Below are positions 9,623 through 18,515 of a stretch of DNA of 64,000 bases, one piece after another (the first letter of the stretch is position 1; every line of letters starts with the position of its first letter). This DNA is from Nitrosomonas sp. Nm84 (GTDB lineage Bacteria; Pseudomonadota; Gammaproteobacteria; Burkholderiales; Nitrosomonadaceae), in contig NZ_QJJP01000006.1 in NCBI RefSeq assembly GCF_003201565.1, forward strand, positions 1 to 64,000. The letters are read 5' to 3'. Both the position numbers and the translations under genes were made by a program. A model generated the notes under the pieces. That model saw only the letters and a program-made list of their open reading frames with translations, was not told the origin of the DNA and did no database searches.

Positions 9623-10048
9623 TCAACCACAGTCGGCACACAGGCCTTTTACCGTTAATTCGATTTCCTGAAATCGATAACCCGTTGGCAGATGCCAGTT
9701 TCGTTCAATCGTTAAAGCATCCAAACAAATCACTTGTGCACAACACATACATTTAAAGTGCGCATGTTGATGCGTATTATGCACTCCACGATTGGCATGG
9801 TAGCGCCACACCCGGTCATCGCTGGTTACCTTGTGGATCAGATTTTTCCCGGCAAGCCATTCCAACGCGCGATACAAAGTCACTCGATCCAGCTGCACTG
9901 CTTCCGGTAAACGTTGTTCAATTTCCCGATGTGTCATCGCTTGCTGTTCAGCCAGCAAAATAGCCAGTATGCCAATTCTGCCTGCCGTTGCCCGACCGCC
10001 GTTCTGCTGAATCATATCTTCAGCGGTGATGTGTAACTGATTAAGCAT
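9623..10048 (-). CDS. Fur-family transcriptional regulator, probably Zur
   Basis: A 141-residue regulator with start chosen at the Met of MLNQLHI. The frame stays open to 10108, but the longer start would put the palindromic operator inside the gene. The N-terminal winged helix (~1-75) has a typical LDRVTLYRALEWLAGKNLIHKV recognition region. The C-terminal metal-binding part carries HQHAHFKCMCCAQVICLD and CADCG, the paired Cys motifs of the structural zinc site plus the His-rich regulatory site. Fur-family repressors bind palindromes when metallated. The neighbouring ZnuD-like receptor and the shared GCAAC/GTTGC boxes point to zinc (Zur). The box 15 bp before the start implies autoregulation. 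Confidence 0.82.
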   Translation of the reverse strand: MLNQLHITAEDMIQQNGGRATAGRIGILAILLAEQQAMTHREIEQRLPEAVQLDRVTLYRALEWLAGKNLIHKVTSDDRVWRYHANRGVHNTHQHAHFKCMCCAQVICLDALTIERNWHLPTGYRFQEIELTVKGLCADCG

Positions 10049-10062
10049 GGTTAAATATAAAC

Positions 10063-10075
10063 GCAACAATGTTGC
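10063..10075. promoter_or_regulatory. Putative Zur autoregulatory operator
   Basis: GCAACA-A-TGTTGC is a perfect 6-bp inverted repeat; the flanks extend it to CGCAACAATGTTGCA. It lies 15-27 bp upstream of the chosen Fur-family start and shares its core with the palindrome before the ZnuD-like gene. It could also affect the divergent gene at 10183. Confidence 0.5.
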
Positions 10076-10182
10076 ATGGATTGTAATGGAATCAATTTCT
10101 CGATGCAATCGATGATTTATTCAGCGCTGGGAGCGAATAAGTTTATCTCGCGATAAAGTGGAAATTGTTTATAATAAAAAAC

Positions 10183-10563
10183 ATGAAAGTGCACAACTAC
10201 AAATGGATATTGGTTTTTTTCATGTTATGGTTGCCAGCGCAAGGCGCGGCAGCAGCTGTTTTGTCGGTGTGTGTGCAAGAAAAAAGCGTCAACAGTCATC
10301 ATGACCAATCAACGATAACCGTCGACAGTCATCATCACGATGATTGTCATAAGCAAACAGCTGATAATACAATCGATCATTTGTTAGCCAGCTTGCCATG
10401 CGACAACAGTTCTTGTGATGCTTACAGTAATACACCGATTCTGTCGGGCTATACGGCGTCCGTGCTGACTACCGATACTTCCATTATCACCGCATTGAAT
10501 TCCGGCTTCGTCTCATTTGTGCCGGAACAACCGCAACGTCCTCCTTTGACTGCCTCTCTGTAG
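10183..10563 (+). CDS. Small His/Cys-rich exported protein preceding the Cus operon
   Basis: About 126 residues, with start at MKVHNYKW (an ATG 18 bp earlier is also open). The signal peptide ends near AQGAAAA. The mature part has metal-ligand clusters NSHHDQ, DSHHHDDCHK and LPCDNSSCDA. Small exported His-rich proteins at the head of heavy-metal RND operons are common, and this one lies directly before cusCBA-like genes on the same strand, so metal buffering or sensing in the periplasm is likely. The exact family is not recognised. Confidence 0.65.
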   Translation: MKVHNYKWILVFFMLWLPAQGAAAAVLSVCVQEKSVNSHHDQSTITVDSHHHDDCHKQTADNTIDHLLASLPCDNSSCDAYSNTPILSGYTASVLTTDTSIITALNSGFVSFVPEQPQRPPLTASL

Positions 10564-10714
10564 AAATCCGCCTGTAATCCGGGCAAAAAACCATTACTCG
10601 CATCTATTCTGCGCCCCAATGAAAGGGATACGTAGATGGTGCATGATCGCAAACCATCAGCTGTGCTTTTTTAATAACAGCAACGCCGATGGGATTACCT
10701 ATCAGGAGGTTGAC

Positions 10715-10780
10715 ATGTTCCTTAGATTCGTCATTAACACGCATCAGCAACAACGCAATTGCATCAGGAGCTCACGGTGA
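10715..10780 (+). CDS. Possible 21-residue leader peptide ahead of cusC
   Basis: A short ORF (MFLRFVINTHQQQRNCIRSSR) preceded by an excellent Shine-Dalgarno AGGAGG (10704-10709, 5 nt before the ATG). Its TGA overlaps the GTG start of the efflux gene as GTGA, a classic translational-coupling arrangement. It has His, Gln, Arg and Cys but no obvious attenuator hairpin was identified. It may simply enhance or couple translation of cusC. No similarity was recognised. The rest of 10564-10714 holds nothing recognisable. Confidence 0.4.
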   Translation: MFLRFVINTHQQQRNCIRSSR

Positions 10781-12126
10781 AGCGCGCGGCGGGCATGCCC
10801 ATGATTGCGCTGACTGTTATCGCGATTACAACCACTGCGCAGGGACAGGAAATTGCTGCCAGCAAAACTGGCACAGCAATTCTTACGCAATCTATCCCAC
10901 AAAAAACCTTTGCAGCATCCAGCTCGCGCAATACCACACTGCTGCCAGCCTTGATTACCGAAACACTGGAAAATAATCCGGAAATTCAAGCCGCGCATCA
11001 GGAGCGCGAAGCGGCCCAGCACCGCATAGCACCGGCAGAAGCGCTGGATGATCCGATGCTCGAAGCGGGGGTGATCAATGCGCCGTTGGCGTCGTCGCCA
11101 TTCAATCGCGAGGATATGACCATGAAAATGATCGGCCTGTCCCAACGGCTGCCTTTTCCCGGCAAACGCGGTTTGCGTAAAGAGGTTGCCAGCAAGGATG
11201 CGGACGCGATTGAGCAGGGCTATCATGAAACAGTGAATCGCGTCGTGCATGATCTCAAAACAGCCTATTTTGATCTGGGGTTAACGCTGGAAATGATCAA
11301 GCTGGTTGAAAAAAACAAACAAACACTCGAACATTTTCTGCATATTGCTGAAGAGCGCTATCAAGTAGGACAAGGTAGTCAGGCTGACGTGCTGAAAGCG
11401 CAGACACAAGTATCGAGAATGCTGGACAGGCTGCTGGGTCTGGCACGCGAGCAACCGGTGTTTGAGGCGGAATTGATCCGTGTCCTGGGACGCAACGCCA
11501 AGGGCGAGATTCCGCTTCCGATGTCGCTGCACATTCAAGAAGTCCCTCTGATGCTGGAGACGTTGCAACAAGAAGCATTGGCGCAGCGCCCGCAATTGCT
11601 GGCATTGCAAAGTCTGATTGCACGCAGTGAGAAATCCGTCGATTTGGCACGTAAGGCATATTACCCGGATTTCGATGTGCGCTTATCGTATGGCCAACGT
11701 GACAACATGCTGGACGGTACCCGGCGCGACGACATGGTCAGCATGACGGTAGCCGTCAATCTGCCGGTATGGCGCGGCAATAAAATCCAGCCGCGCATCA
11801 TGGAATCTGAAGCGATGCGCGACCAGGCGACCAGTTTATATCAAGCGCAAAGTAATGAAATCGCGGCAAGACTGCGCCAGCAAATCGCTATGGCGGAACA
11901 AAGCCTGAAATCGATAAAACTCTATCAAACCGCCATTTTGCCACAGGCGAAATTGACGGTTGAATCCGCATTGGCAGCTTATCAAGTGAATCGAATCGAC
12001 TTTCTGACCCTGCTGGATAATCAGATGACGGTATTCGATTACCAGACCAATCTCATCGCCGCGATGGCGAATTACAACAAAGCATTGGCGGAAATCGATT
12101 GGCTGGTTGGCAAAAAACAGCACTAA
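10777..12126 (+). CDS. cusC: Cus-type outer-membrane efflux protein (TolC family)
   Basis: A 449-residue TolC-family channel. Start is taken at GTG 10777 because AGGAG lies 6 nt upstream; a TTG 18 bp earlier lacks this. The signal peptide ends near TTTAQG. Two OEP repeats follow: LITETLENNPEIQAAHQEREAAQHRI...LPFPGKRGLRKE (LxFPGK is typical of metal-efflux CusC/CzcC proteins), and LARKAYYPDFDVRLSYGQR in the second half. It forms the exit duct of a CBA pump across the outer membrane. It is followed by cusB (24 bp) and cusA (53 bp), so the three form one operon. Confidence 0.88.
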   Translation: MKRAAGMPMIALTVIAITTTAQGQEIAASKTGTAILTQSIPQKTFAASSSRNTTLLPALITETLENNPEIQAAHQEREAAQHRIAPAEALDDPMLEAGVINAPLASSPFNREDMTMKMIGLSQRLPFPGKRGLRKEVASKDADAIEQGYHETVNRVVHDLKTAYFDLGLTLEMIKLVEKNKQTLEHFLHIAEERYQVGQGSQADVLKAQTQVSRMLDRLLGLAREQPVFEAELIRVLGRNAKGEIPLPMSLHIQEVPLMLETLQQEALAQRPQLLALQSLIARSEKSVDLARKAYYPDFDVRLSYGQRDNMLDGTRRDDMVSMTVAVNLPVWRGNKIQPRIMESEAMRDQATSLYQAQSNEIAARLRQQIAMAEQSLKSIKLYQTAILPQAKLTVESALAAYQVNRIDFLTLLDNQMTVFDYQTNLIAAMANYNKALAEIDWLVGKKQH

Positions 12127-12150
12127 CTGATACCGATTATGGAGTTTTCT

Positions 12151-13731
12151 ATGCAAACCATTGCAAAACTGATCATCGCTGCAATTGCGCTGATTGCCAC
12201 GCTGGCCACAGGTTACTGGTGGGGCCATACGCAATCACAGACAGACGCCGCAGCTACTTCACCGCAAGCGGCCAACGTCAAAAAAAAGATTCTTTATTAC
12301 CGCAATCCGATGGGGTTGCTCGACACATCTCCGATTCCCAAAAAAGATCCGATGGGCATGGATTATTTACCGGTTTATGAAGGCGAAGGCGATGAATCGC
12401 CGTCGGATCAAGCCATCGTGACCCTCAGCACGGAAAAAGTGCAAAAGCTCGGCGTGCGCACCGAAGCAGCGATGTTGCGCGAGCTGATACGCACTGTACG
12501 CGCGGTGGCGACGGTTCAGACCGATGAGCGCAAACAATCCACTGTGGTGACCAAGTTTGAAGGCTGGATTCACCGGCTGTACGTCAATACCACCGGGCAA
12601 GCGGTCAAGAAAGGCGATGCGCTGATGGATGTGTACAGCCCTGAGTTAATTACCGCGCAACAGGAATACCTGATTGCGGTACGCGGTTTGCAAGCAGTCG
12701 CCGATAGCGATGCGGATGTACGCGCCGCGATGCAACGGCTGGTTGTCGGTGCGCTGCAAAAATTGCGCAACTGGGATATCGCGGAAGCTGAATTGCGGCG
12801 CCTGCAGCAAACCGGAAACGTGCAGCAGTACATGACTTTGCGCGCACAAGCTGACGGCGTGGTGCTGGAAAAGAAGGCCATCATGGGGCAGCGCTTTATG
12901 CCAGGTGAAACGCTGTATCAAATCGCCGATTTATCGAGTGTGTGGATGCTGGCCGATGTGTTCGAACAAGACCTGGGCATGATCCATCCCGGCCAGTTGG
13001 TCACCATTCGGGTGGATGCTTATCCCGACAAGGTTTTCAACGGCGAAGTGGCATTTGTTTATCCGACGGTAACGCCCGAGACGCGCACCGCCATTGTGCG
13101 CATCGTGCTGCCTAATCCCGATGGGCTGTTGAAGCCCGACATGTATGCACGTGCCGAATTTGCATCGTTCCACAGCAAAAACAAAGTATTGACCATACCG
13201 GATTCCGCTGTACTGGATACTGGTACCCGCCGGGTGGTATTGGTCGATCTCGGCACGGGTCGTTATGAACCGCGCACGGTGAAGCTGGGTATGCACGCCG
13301 ATGGTTATGCTGAAGTACTGGGCGGACTTCGGACCGGTGAAACGGTGGTGGTCAAGGCGAATTTCTTGATCGACGCGGAAAGCAATTTTAAAAGCGCACT
13401 CAACAGTTTTGGCCATACCACCTATTACCCGGTGTCCGGTGAGCAGGAAATCGAACCCAGTTCAGCGGTGCTGTCGGCTTCACAAGTGCAGTATCGCGGG
13501 GAAGGCAGCATTGAAGCGATTGATTTCACGCACGCGACCGTTACCCTCGCACATGGCCCGATTGAAAGTTTGAAATGGCCGGCAATGACCATGGACTTCC
13601 GTTTTCTGGAGCCGGCGTTACTGCAATCTTTCAAGCCCGGCCAGAAAGTTATCTTTGAAATCGCCGAAGAATCGGCTGGCGAGTTTGTCATTGTGCGCAT
13701 CCAGCCAGCAGCTACCTTTCACGATCATTAA
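12151..13731 (+). CDS. cusB: Cus periplasmic adaptor with fused heavy-metal and CusF domains
   Basis: A 526-residue membrane-fusion protein; start at ATG 12151 with GGAG 7 nt upstream. An N-terminal anchor helix is followed by a heavy-metal-binding segment (ILYYRNPMG...KKDPMGMDYLPVYEGE, ~45-80), as in many CusB proteins. The barrel-sandwich and alpha-hairpin adaptor core follows (to ~400). A CusF-like domain sits at the C-terminus (~445-520): HGPIESLKWPAMTMDF supplies His, Trp, Met and Met in the order of the CusF Cu(I)/Ag(I) site. Free CusF normally hands metal to CusB; here the chaperone is part of the adaptor. No separate cusF gene is seen in the operon. Confidence 0.9.
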   Translation: MQTIAKLIIAAIALIATLATGYWWGHTQSQTDAAATSPQAANVKKKILYYRNPMGLLDTSPIPKKDPMGMDYLPVYEGEGDESPSDQAIVTLSTEKVQKLGVRTEAAMLRELIRTVRAVATVQTDERKQSTVVTKFEGWIHRLYVNTTGQAVKKGDALMDVYSPELITAQQEYLIAVRGLQAVADSDADVRAAMQRLVVGALQKLRNWDIAEAELRRLQQTGNVQQYMTLRAQADGVVLEKKAIMGQRFMPGETLYQIADLSSVWMLADVFEQDLGMIHPGQLVTIRVDAYPDKVFNGEVAFVYPTVTPETRTAIVRIVLPNPDGLLKPDMYARAEFASFHSKNKVLTIPDSAVLDTGTRRVVLVDLGTGRYEPRTVKLGMHADGYAEVLGGLRTGETVVVKANFLIDAESNFKSALNSFGHTTYYPVSGEQEIEPSSAVLSASQVQYRGEGSIEAIDFTHATVTLAHGPIESLKWPAMTMDFRFLEPALLQSFKPGQKVIFEIAEESAGEFVIVRIQPAATFHDH

Positions 13732-13784
13732 GCGTTTGCCGGAATTGAGACTGAGAATCCGACAAACGCCAGAGGAGCGCCAAC

Positions 13785-16700
13785 ATGCTTAGAAATATCA
13801 TCGAATGGTCGATCCGGCACGTTTTTCTGGTGTTGCTGAGTACGACTTTTATCGTCGGCTGGGGCATTTACGCATTATCGAAAATGCCGATCGATGCGAT
13901 TCCGGATCTGTCCGATGTGCAGGTTATTATTTATACGGAATACCCTGGTCAAGCGCCGCAAGTAGTCGAAGACCAGGTGACTTATCCGCTCACCACCGCC
14001 ATGCTCGCTGTACCTAGATCCAAAGTTGTGCGTGGTCAATCCGCGTTCGGGGTTTCATTCATCTATGTCATTTTTGAGGACGGCACCGACATTTACTGGG
14101 CGCGTTCGCGCGTGCTGGAATATCTGAATTTTGCCGCCAACCAGCTACCTCGGGATGTGCGGCCTGCACTGGGCCCGGATGCCACCGGTGTCGGTTGGAT
14201 TTATCAATATGTCGTCACCGCCAAGGATCGCACGCTGGACGAATTGCGTACCATCCAGGACTGGTTCCTGCGCTATCAATTAACCACCGTGTCCGGCGTA
14301 TCGGAAGTCGCCAGTGTCGGCGGGTTTGTCAAAACCTACCAAATCACCGTCGATCCGCGCCGCCTGCAAGCCTATGACATTCCGCTGAAACGCATCACCG
14401 AAGTCATTGCCGCCAGCAATCGCGATGTTGGCGGGCGTGTTATCGAATTGGCCGAAACCGAATATATGGTGCGCGGCCGCGGCTATCTACACAGCATCAG
14501 CGACCTGGAAAATCTGGTGGTCCGTGCGCATATCGGCAAGCCCGTGCTGCTACGCGATATCGCCCGCGTCGAACTGGTTCCCAGCGAACGCCGCGGCATC
14601 ACCGAACTGAATGGCGAAGGCGAAGCGGTATCCGGCATTGCGGTGGCGCGTTATGGTGAGAATGCGCTGGATGTGATTCATGATCTCGAAGCGAAAATAG
14701 ATCAGATCAAATCCGGTTTGCCACAGGATGTTTCGGTTGAATCGGTTTACAACCGTTCCGAGTTGATTCATCGCGCTATTGCGACGCTGAAAGCAGTATT
14801 TATCGAGCAAATCGTCATTGTCGCGCTGGTTTGCGCGGTATTTCTGATGCATGCACGTAGCGCGCTGGTGGCGATCATCATGTTGCCGATCGGCGTGCTA
14901 ATCGCGTTCATCGCCATGGCGCAGCTGGGCATCAATTCCAATATTATGAGTCTGGCCGGTATTGCGCTGGCGATTGCGGAAATGACCGATGCCGCCATCG
15001 TCATGGTGGAGAATGCGCACAAGCATCTGGCGCGTCTCAGGCCGGGCGAATCCCGTACCAATGCGGTGATTACTGCCTGCAAGGAAGTCGGCCCGTCGCT
15101 GTTTTTCAGCCTGCTGATCATCACCGTGTCGTTCCTTCCGGTATTTGCGCTAGAAGCGCAGGAAGGACGCATGTTCCAGCCGTTGGCCTACACCAAAACA
15201 TTTGCCATGGCAGGCGCGGCAATCCTGTCCATTACGCTGGTTCCGGTGCTGATTTTGCTGCTGATCCGCGGTCATGTTCCACGTGAAGCCGATAATCCGC
15301 TGGGGCGCCTGATGATTCGCTGGTATCAACCCATTGTGGCTGGGGTTATGCGCTGGAAAAAATCCATTCTGGTCATTGCACTGGTTGTACTGGGCGCTAC
15401 AGTTTATCCGGCGATGAAGCTGGGAACGGAATTTATGCCAACGCTGAACGAAGGCACGCTGCTGTACATGCCCGTCACATTGCCGGGAATCTCCGTGACC
15501 AAAGCGGCAGAAACCATGCAGACGCAGAATAAGATTATCAAGAGTTTCCCTGAAGTAGCGTCGGTTTTCGGCAAAGCGGGGCGCGCCGATACCGCGACCG
15601 ATCCTGCGCCATTGGAAATGACCGAAACCATCATTAACCTGAAACCCGAACAGGAGTGGCGCCCCGGCATGACCATCGACAAATTGATTGCCGAACTCGA
15701 TCAGGCGTTGCAAATCCCCGGTGTCGCGAACGCCTGGACCATGCCGATCAAAAACCGCACCGACATGCTGGCAACCGGCATCCGCACACCCGTCGGCATC
15801 AAAGTGTTTGGCAACAACCTGAATGAAATCGAAACGCTCGCCCGGCAGATCGAAGCCGTGGTCAAAACCGTACCCGGCACCGCCAGTGCGTATGCCGAAC
15901 GCATCACCGGTGGTTATTACCTGGATATCGAACCGGATCGTCTGGCGTTGGCGCGTTACGGTTTGGCGGTCGGCGATTTGCTCGAAGTCATTTCGGTGGC
16001 GCTGGGCGGCGCCGTCATTACCACCACGGTGGAAGGCCGCGAGCGTTTTGATGTCGCCATCCGCTATCCGCGCGAACTGCGCAGCGACCCGCAAGCCATC
16101 GCCACGCAAGTGCTGGTGCCGGCCCAAGGAGGCACCATGATTCCGCTGGGTCAACTGGCGAAAATCAAGCTGGTGCAAGGCCCGCCGAGTATCCGCACGG
16201 AGAATGCGCTGCTATCCGCCTACATTTTCGTCGATATCCGCGACCGCGATATCGGCGGCTATATCGCCGATGCGCAACAAGCCGTGCGCGAGCAAGTGCA
16301 GTTCCCGCCCGGATACTATGCGACCTGGAGCGGACAGTTTGAATATATGCAACGCGCCACCGAGAAATTGAAACTGGTAATACCGCTGACGATTTTGATG
16401 GTGTTTCTGCTGGTGTACCTGAATTTTGGCCGCTTAACCGAAACGCTGATCGTCATGCTGTCGGTACCTTTTTCTCTGGTTGGCGGCATCTGGCTGATGT
16501 ATTGGCTGAATTACAACCTGAGCATCGCCGCAGTGGTCGGCTTCATCGGCCTGATCGGCATCGCCGCGGAATCCGGCATGGTCATGCTGGCCTTCATCGA
16601 CCAATCGTTGACCACCATCACCCGGCAACGCAAATCGATGGCCGAGAAAGTCACGCTGACGGATCTGTATGAAGCCGTCGTACAAGGCGCTGTCTATCGC

Positions 16701-16913
16701 ATCCGCCCGGTGATGATGACCATCGTCGGCAGCGTGGTCGGCTTGCTGCCGGTCATGCTCAGCACCGGGACGGGTTCCGAAGTCATGCGCCGCATCGCCG
16801 CGCCTATGGTCGGCGGCATGGTCTCGGCGACGATTTTAACTTTGATAATCTTCCCGGCGGTGTATGCGGTGGTGAAGGGGGTTTCGATACGGCGAGCGCT
16901 GAAAAACGGTTAA
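13785..16913 (+). CDS. cusA: Cu(I)/Ag(I) RND efflux pump CusA
   Basis: A 1042-residue RND inner-membrane proton antiporter, with SD AGAGGAG before the ATG. Family landmarks: MPIDAIPDLSDVQVI near the start, and MTDAAIVMVENAHKHL in the proton-relay helix region of the heavy-metal RND class. The three Met contexts of the E. coli CusA copper site are all present: LLYMPVTLPGIS, DPAPLEMTETI and KNRTDMLATGI. That favours Cu(I)/Ag(I) over the zinc/cobalt CzcA type. Length matches the family. It is the third gene of the cus operon; translation appears independent of cusB (53-bp gap). Confidence 0.93.
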   Translation: MLRNIIEWSIRHVFLVLLSTTFIVGWGIYALSKMPIDAIPDLSDVQVIIYTEYPGQAPQVVEDQVTYPLTTAMLAVPRSKVVRGQSAFGVSFIYVIFEDGTDIYWARSRVLEYLNFAANQLPRDVRPALGPDATGVGWIYQYVVTAKDRTLDELRTIQDWFLRYQLTTVSGVSEVASVGGFVKTYQITVDPRRLQAYDIPLKRITEVIAASNRDVGGRVIELAETEYMVRGRGYLHSISDLENLVVRAHIGKPVLLRDIARVELVPSERRGITELNGEGEAVSGIAVARYGENALDVIHDLEAKIDQIKSGLPQDVSVESVYNRSELIHRAIATLKAVFIEQIVIVALVCAVFLMHARSALVAIIMLPIGVLIAFIAMAQLGINSNIMSLAGIALAIAEMTDAAIVMVENAHKHLARLRPGESRTNAVITACKEVGPSLFFSLLIITVSFLPVFALEAQEGRMFQPLAYTKTFAMAGAAILSITLVPVLILLLIRGHVPREADNPLGRLMIRWYQPIVAGVMRWKKSILVIALVVLGATVYPAMKLGTEFMPTLNEGTLLYMPVTLPGISVTKAAETMQTQNKIIKSFPEVASVFGKAGRADTATDPAPLEMTETIINLKPEQEWRPGMTIDKLIAELDQALQIPGVANAWTMPIKNRTDMLATGIRTPVGIKVFGNNLNEIETLARQIEAVVKTVPGTASAYAERITGGYYLDIEPDRLALARYGLAVGDLLEVISVALGGAVITTTVEGRERFDVAIRYPRELRSDPQAIATQVLVPAQGGTMIPLGQLAKIKLVQGPPSIRTENALLSAYIFVDIRDRDIGGYIADAQQAVREQVQFPPGYYATWSGQFEYMQRATEKLKLVIPLTILMVFLLVYLNFGRLTETLIVMLSVPFSLVGGIWLMYWLNYNLSIAAVVGFIGLIGIAAESGMVMLAFIDQSLTTITRQRKSMAEKVTLTDLYEAVVQGAVYRIRPVMMTIVGSVVGLLPVMLSTGTGSEVMRRIAAPMVGGMVSATILTLIIFPAVYAVVKGVSIRRALKNG

Positions 16914-16934
16914 ATCAGCCTTAATAGGCTTCAG

Positions 16935-17483
16935 TCAGCCATCGATTCTGTACTCGGCCAGCAAGTCATCCATATCTTCACTCACGCCATAGCCGAAGTT
17001 ATTGTGACTAATGTTGCGCACAGCGTCTAACCGCGTCCACAGAGAATCGCGTTGCGCCTCAGGCAAAGCGGCGATGGCTTTCAGTGCTTGCTCGAACATT
17101 CGTATCAGCGCATCCAGGTAACTTTCATCCTCAATACCGACATTATTGCTGAAACCCGTTGCACACTCGCAATAGAACACCATCAACTCAGCCACCCCTT
17201 CCGCCTGGCCAATGGCTTTTTTGTAATCGCTAATCGCCTTTTTCGCTTTAGTCACCGAATAGTCCTGATCCTTAAAAACATCAGGCCACACCCAACGACT
17301 AATGGTTGCTTTGTAGGGCTTCAATACATCACCACCCAGATTAAAGCGGGCGTGCAGAAAAATCTGGTTGTCCTTATTAGCGGCGTAGAGATCTTGCACC
17401 AGTCCCAGCAAGCCATCTCGGTCAAAATGCGCCAATTTGGCTTTAACATCAGTCCAGGTTGGGTTAATTTTCTTGGCGACCAT
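16935..17483 (-). CDS. Hypothetical helical protein beside restriction-system relics
   Basis: A 182-residue, apparently intact soluble helical protein (WTDVKAKLAHFDRDGLLGLVQDLYA near the start). It has a strong SD (AAGGAGG) and a start codon overlapping the stop of the hsdS relic (TAATG). Family not certain; proteins of this kind occur inside type I restriction-modification loci. It is probably a surviving passenger of the decayed type I system upstream. It is convergent with cusA, 21 bp apart. No catalytic motif was recognised. Confidence 0.7.
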   Translation of the reverse strand: MVAKKINPTWTDVKAKLAHFDRDGLLGLVQDLYAANKDNQIFLHARFNLGGDVLKPYKATISRWVWPDVFKDQDYSVTKAKKAISDYKKAIGQAEGVAELMVFYCECATGFSNNVGIEDESYLDALIRMFEQALKAIAALPEAQRDSLWTRLDAVRNISHNNFGYGVSEDMDDLLAEYRIDG

Positions 17484-17826
17484 TATTCAGTTTCCTCCTT
17501 TTTACGATATGGCTTGTTCCACGATGACATCTGCCAGTTTTTTCTGCAATTGACTGGAATTGGCGATAGTGGTTTATCTTTCTTGATCTTCCCATCAGCC
17601 AGCAACTTGGCTTTTTCCGTCTGTCTGCGCTTCAGCAATTCACCGGTCGGTTCATCATTCGGCTCTTATAGTACCAGCTTGTCCCGCACAGCCAGTTCCA
17701 GAATCAGCTCGCGCAGTTTCTTGATACCTTAACATTTACCCCATTTCCCACTTCGACCACGGCCTGATTTCTTTTCCGTTTCGGCGGTTGTCCAGTGTCG
17801 AATTGATCAGTCAACAATAATGGCAT
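17483..17826 (-). pseudogene. hsdS relic (type I restriction specificity subunit)
   Basis: Pieces of an HsdS protein lie in three frames. LLTDQFDTGQ matches the N-terminal start. IKKLRELILELAVRDKLV, an in-frame stop, then EPNDEPTGELLKR and EKAKLLADGKIKKDKPLSPI are the near-universal segment before the first target-recognition domain of many HsdS proteins. LQKKLADVIVEQAIS-stop (near 17502-17549) resembles an HsdS C-terminus. Both target-recognition domains are missing. The gene is dead through a large internal deletion, frameshifts and a nonsense codon. Confidence 0.75.
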
Positions 17827-17831
17827 GGTGC

Positions 17832-18110
17832 TCATGCTTTACCACCCTTGGCCGGCAATTGCGGCATGGCACGCTTCATAAAGGTATCAAACAAAGGTAC
17901 GGTAAATACGGCGGCGACATCGCCGGAGCGTTGCGGTTCTGCGCCCAACTCAGCCAGAGCGCGCAGATAGTCTTTTTCACGCGGGGTCAGTCGATCAAAG
18001 CGCACACGGAAAAAATTGGCATCGAGACGCTCGATGATTCGGGGTGTCGCGTGTTTTACATCGGCTAATTGTACCGGCGATTGCGGGGCATAGGAGGCGT
18101 GCCTTACAAT
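17832..18110 (-). pseudogene. C-terminal relic of an AAA-family ATPase
   Basis: A minus-strand frame ends in RLTPREKDYLRALAELG, then PQRSGDVA joined directly to FTVPLFDTFMKRAMPQLP. This resembles the C-terminal winged-helix tail of a widespread AAA ATPase family, but the recognition-helix segment normally between SGDIA and FTVPLFD is missing, so there is an internal deletion. No P-loop or start codon is present. Its stop lies 6 bp before the putative start of the hsdS relic, so they were probably once neighbours. Confidence 0.6.
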
Positions 18111-18158
18111 TTACACAGAGACCACGGAGGATTTTGTGCTGCACTGAATCTTTGGTTT

Positions 18159-18515
18159 TTACCAAATACGCCGGATACCATAATGATCGAATAAACTTTC
18201 ATTACTGATGAGCGGTATGTTCAAAGCCTGTGCTTGTGCAATCAACATAATGATCGAATGGATCGCGGTGAGGCCCGGGCAAACTACCGGCGCGCAAAGC
18301 GTGATCGCTAGTAATGTCAAGCAGCGTGAACCCCTGGCTGATCAGGCATTCATAGAAGCTCGTAGCAACATCCTCATGGCAATTTCCCAAGCAGATGCCG
18401 CACTGACCAAAATACGGTGCTCGGTCGTTTCGATCCAGCTGCGAGCTGTCCATGATAAGTGCTCGTCGCCGTCCAGCCACCAAAGCAAAGTATGCGTATC
18501 CAGCAAAGCTTTCAA
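18159..18515 (-). pseudogene. PIN-domain toxin, frameshifted and deleted
   Basis: PIN (VapC-type) RNase toxin read in three pieces. KALLDTHTLLWWLDGDEHLS and RILVSAASAWEIAMR give the first acidic site and the conserved SAASAWEIA. ISQGFTLLDITSDHALRAGS and LPGPHRDPFD lie in a second frame. MLIAQAQALNIPLISNES and FDHYGIRRIW-stop lie in a third. At least two frame changes and a missing stretch after WEIA mean no active toxin is made. The reading begins at TTG 18515, directly after the antitoxin stop, the usual antitoxin-toxin order. Confidence 0.8.

Noticed and set aside
10048-10108. 20-residue N-terminal extension of the Fur-family protein
   Set aside because: It would place the putative operator within the coding region, and Fur proteins normally begin close to the winged-helix domain.
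15150-16178. Long 342-codon open frame opposite cusA
   Set aside because: Antisense shadow of a GC-rich codon-biased gene; the peptide has no domain character and cusA is unmistakable on the other strand.
17052-17732. 226-codon plus-strand frame across the hypothetical gene and hsdS relic
   Set aside because: The minus strand gives clear HsdS homology and a strong SD-start for the hypothetical protein; this plus-strand peptide has no recognisable features.
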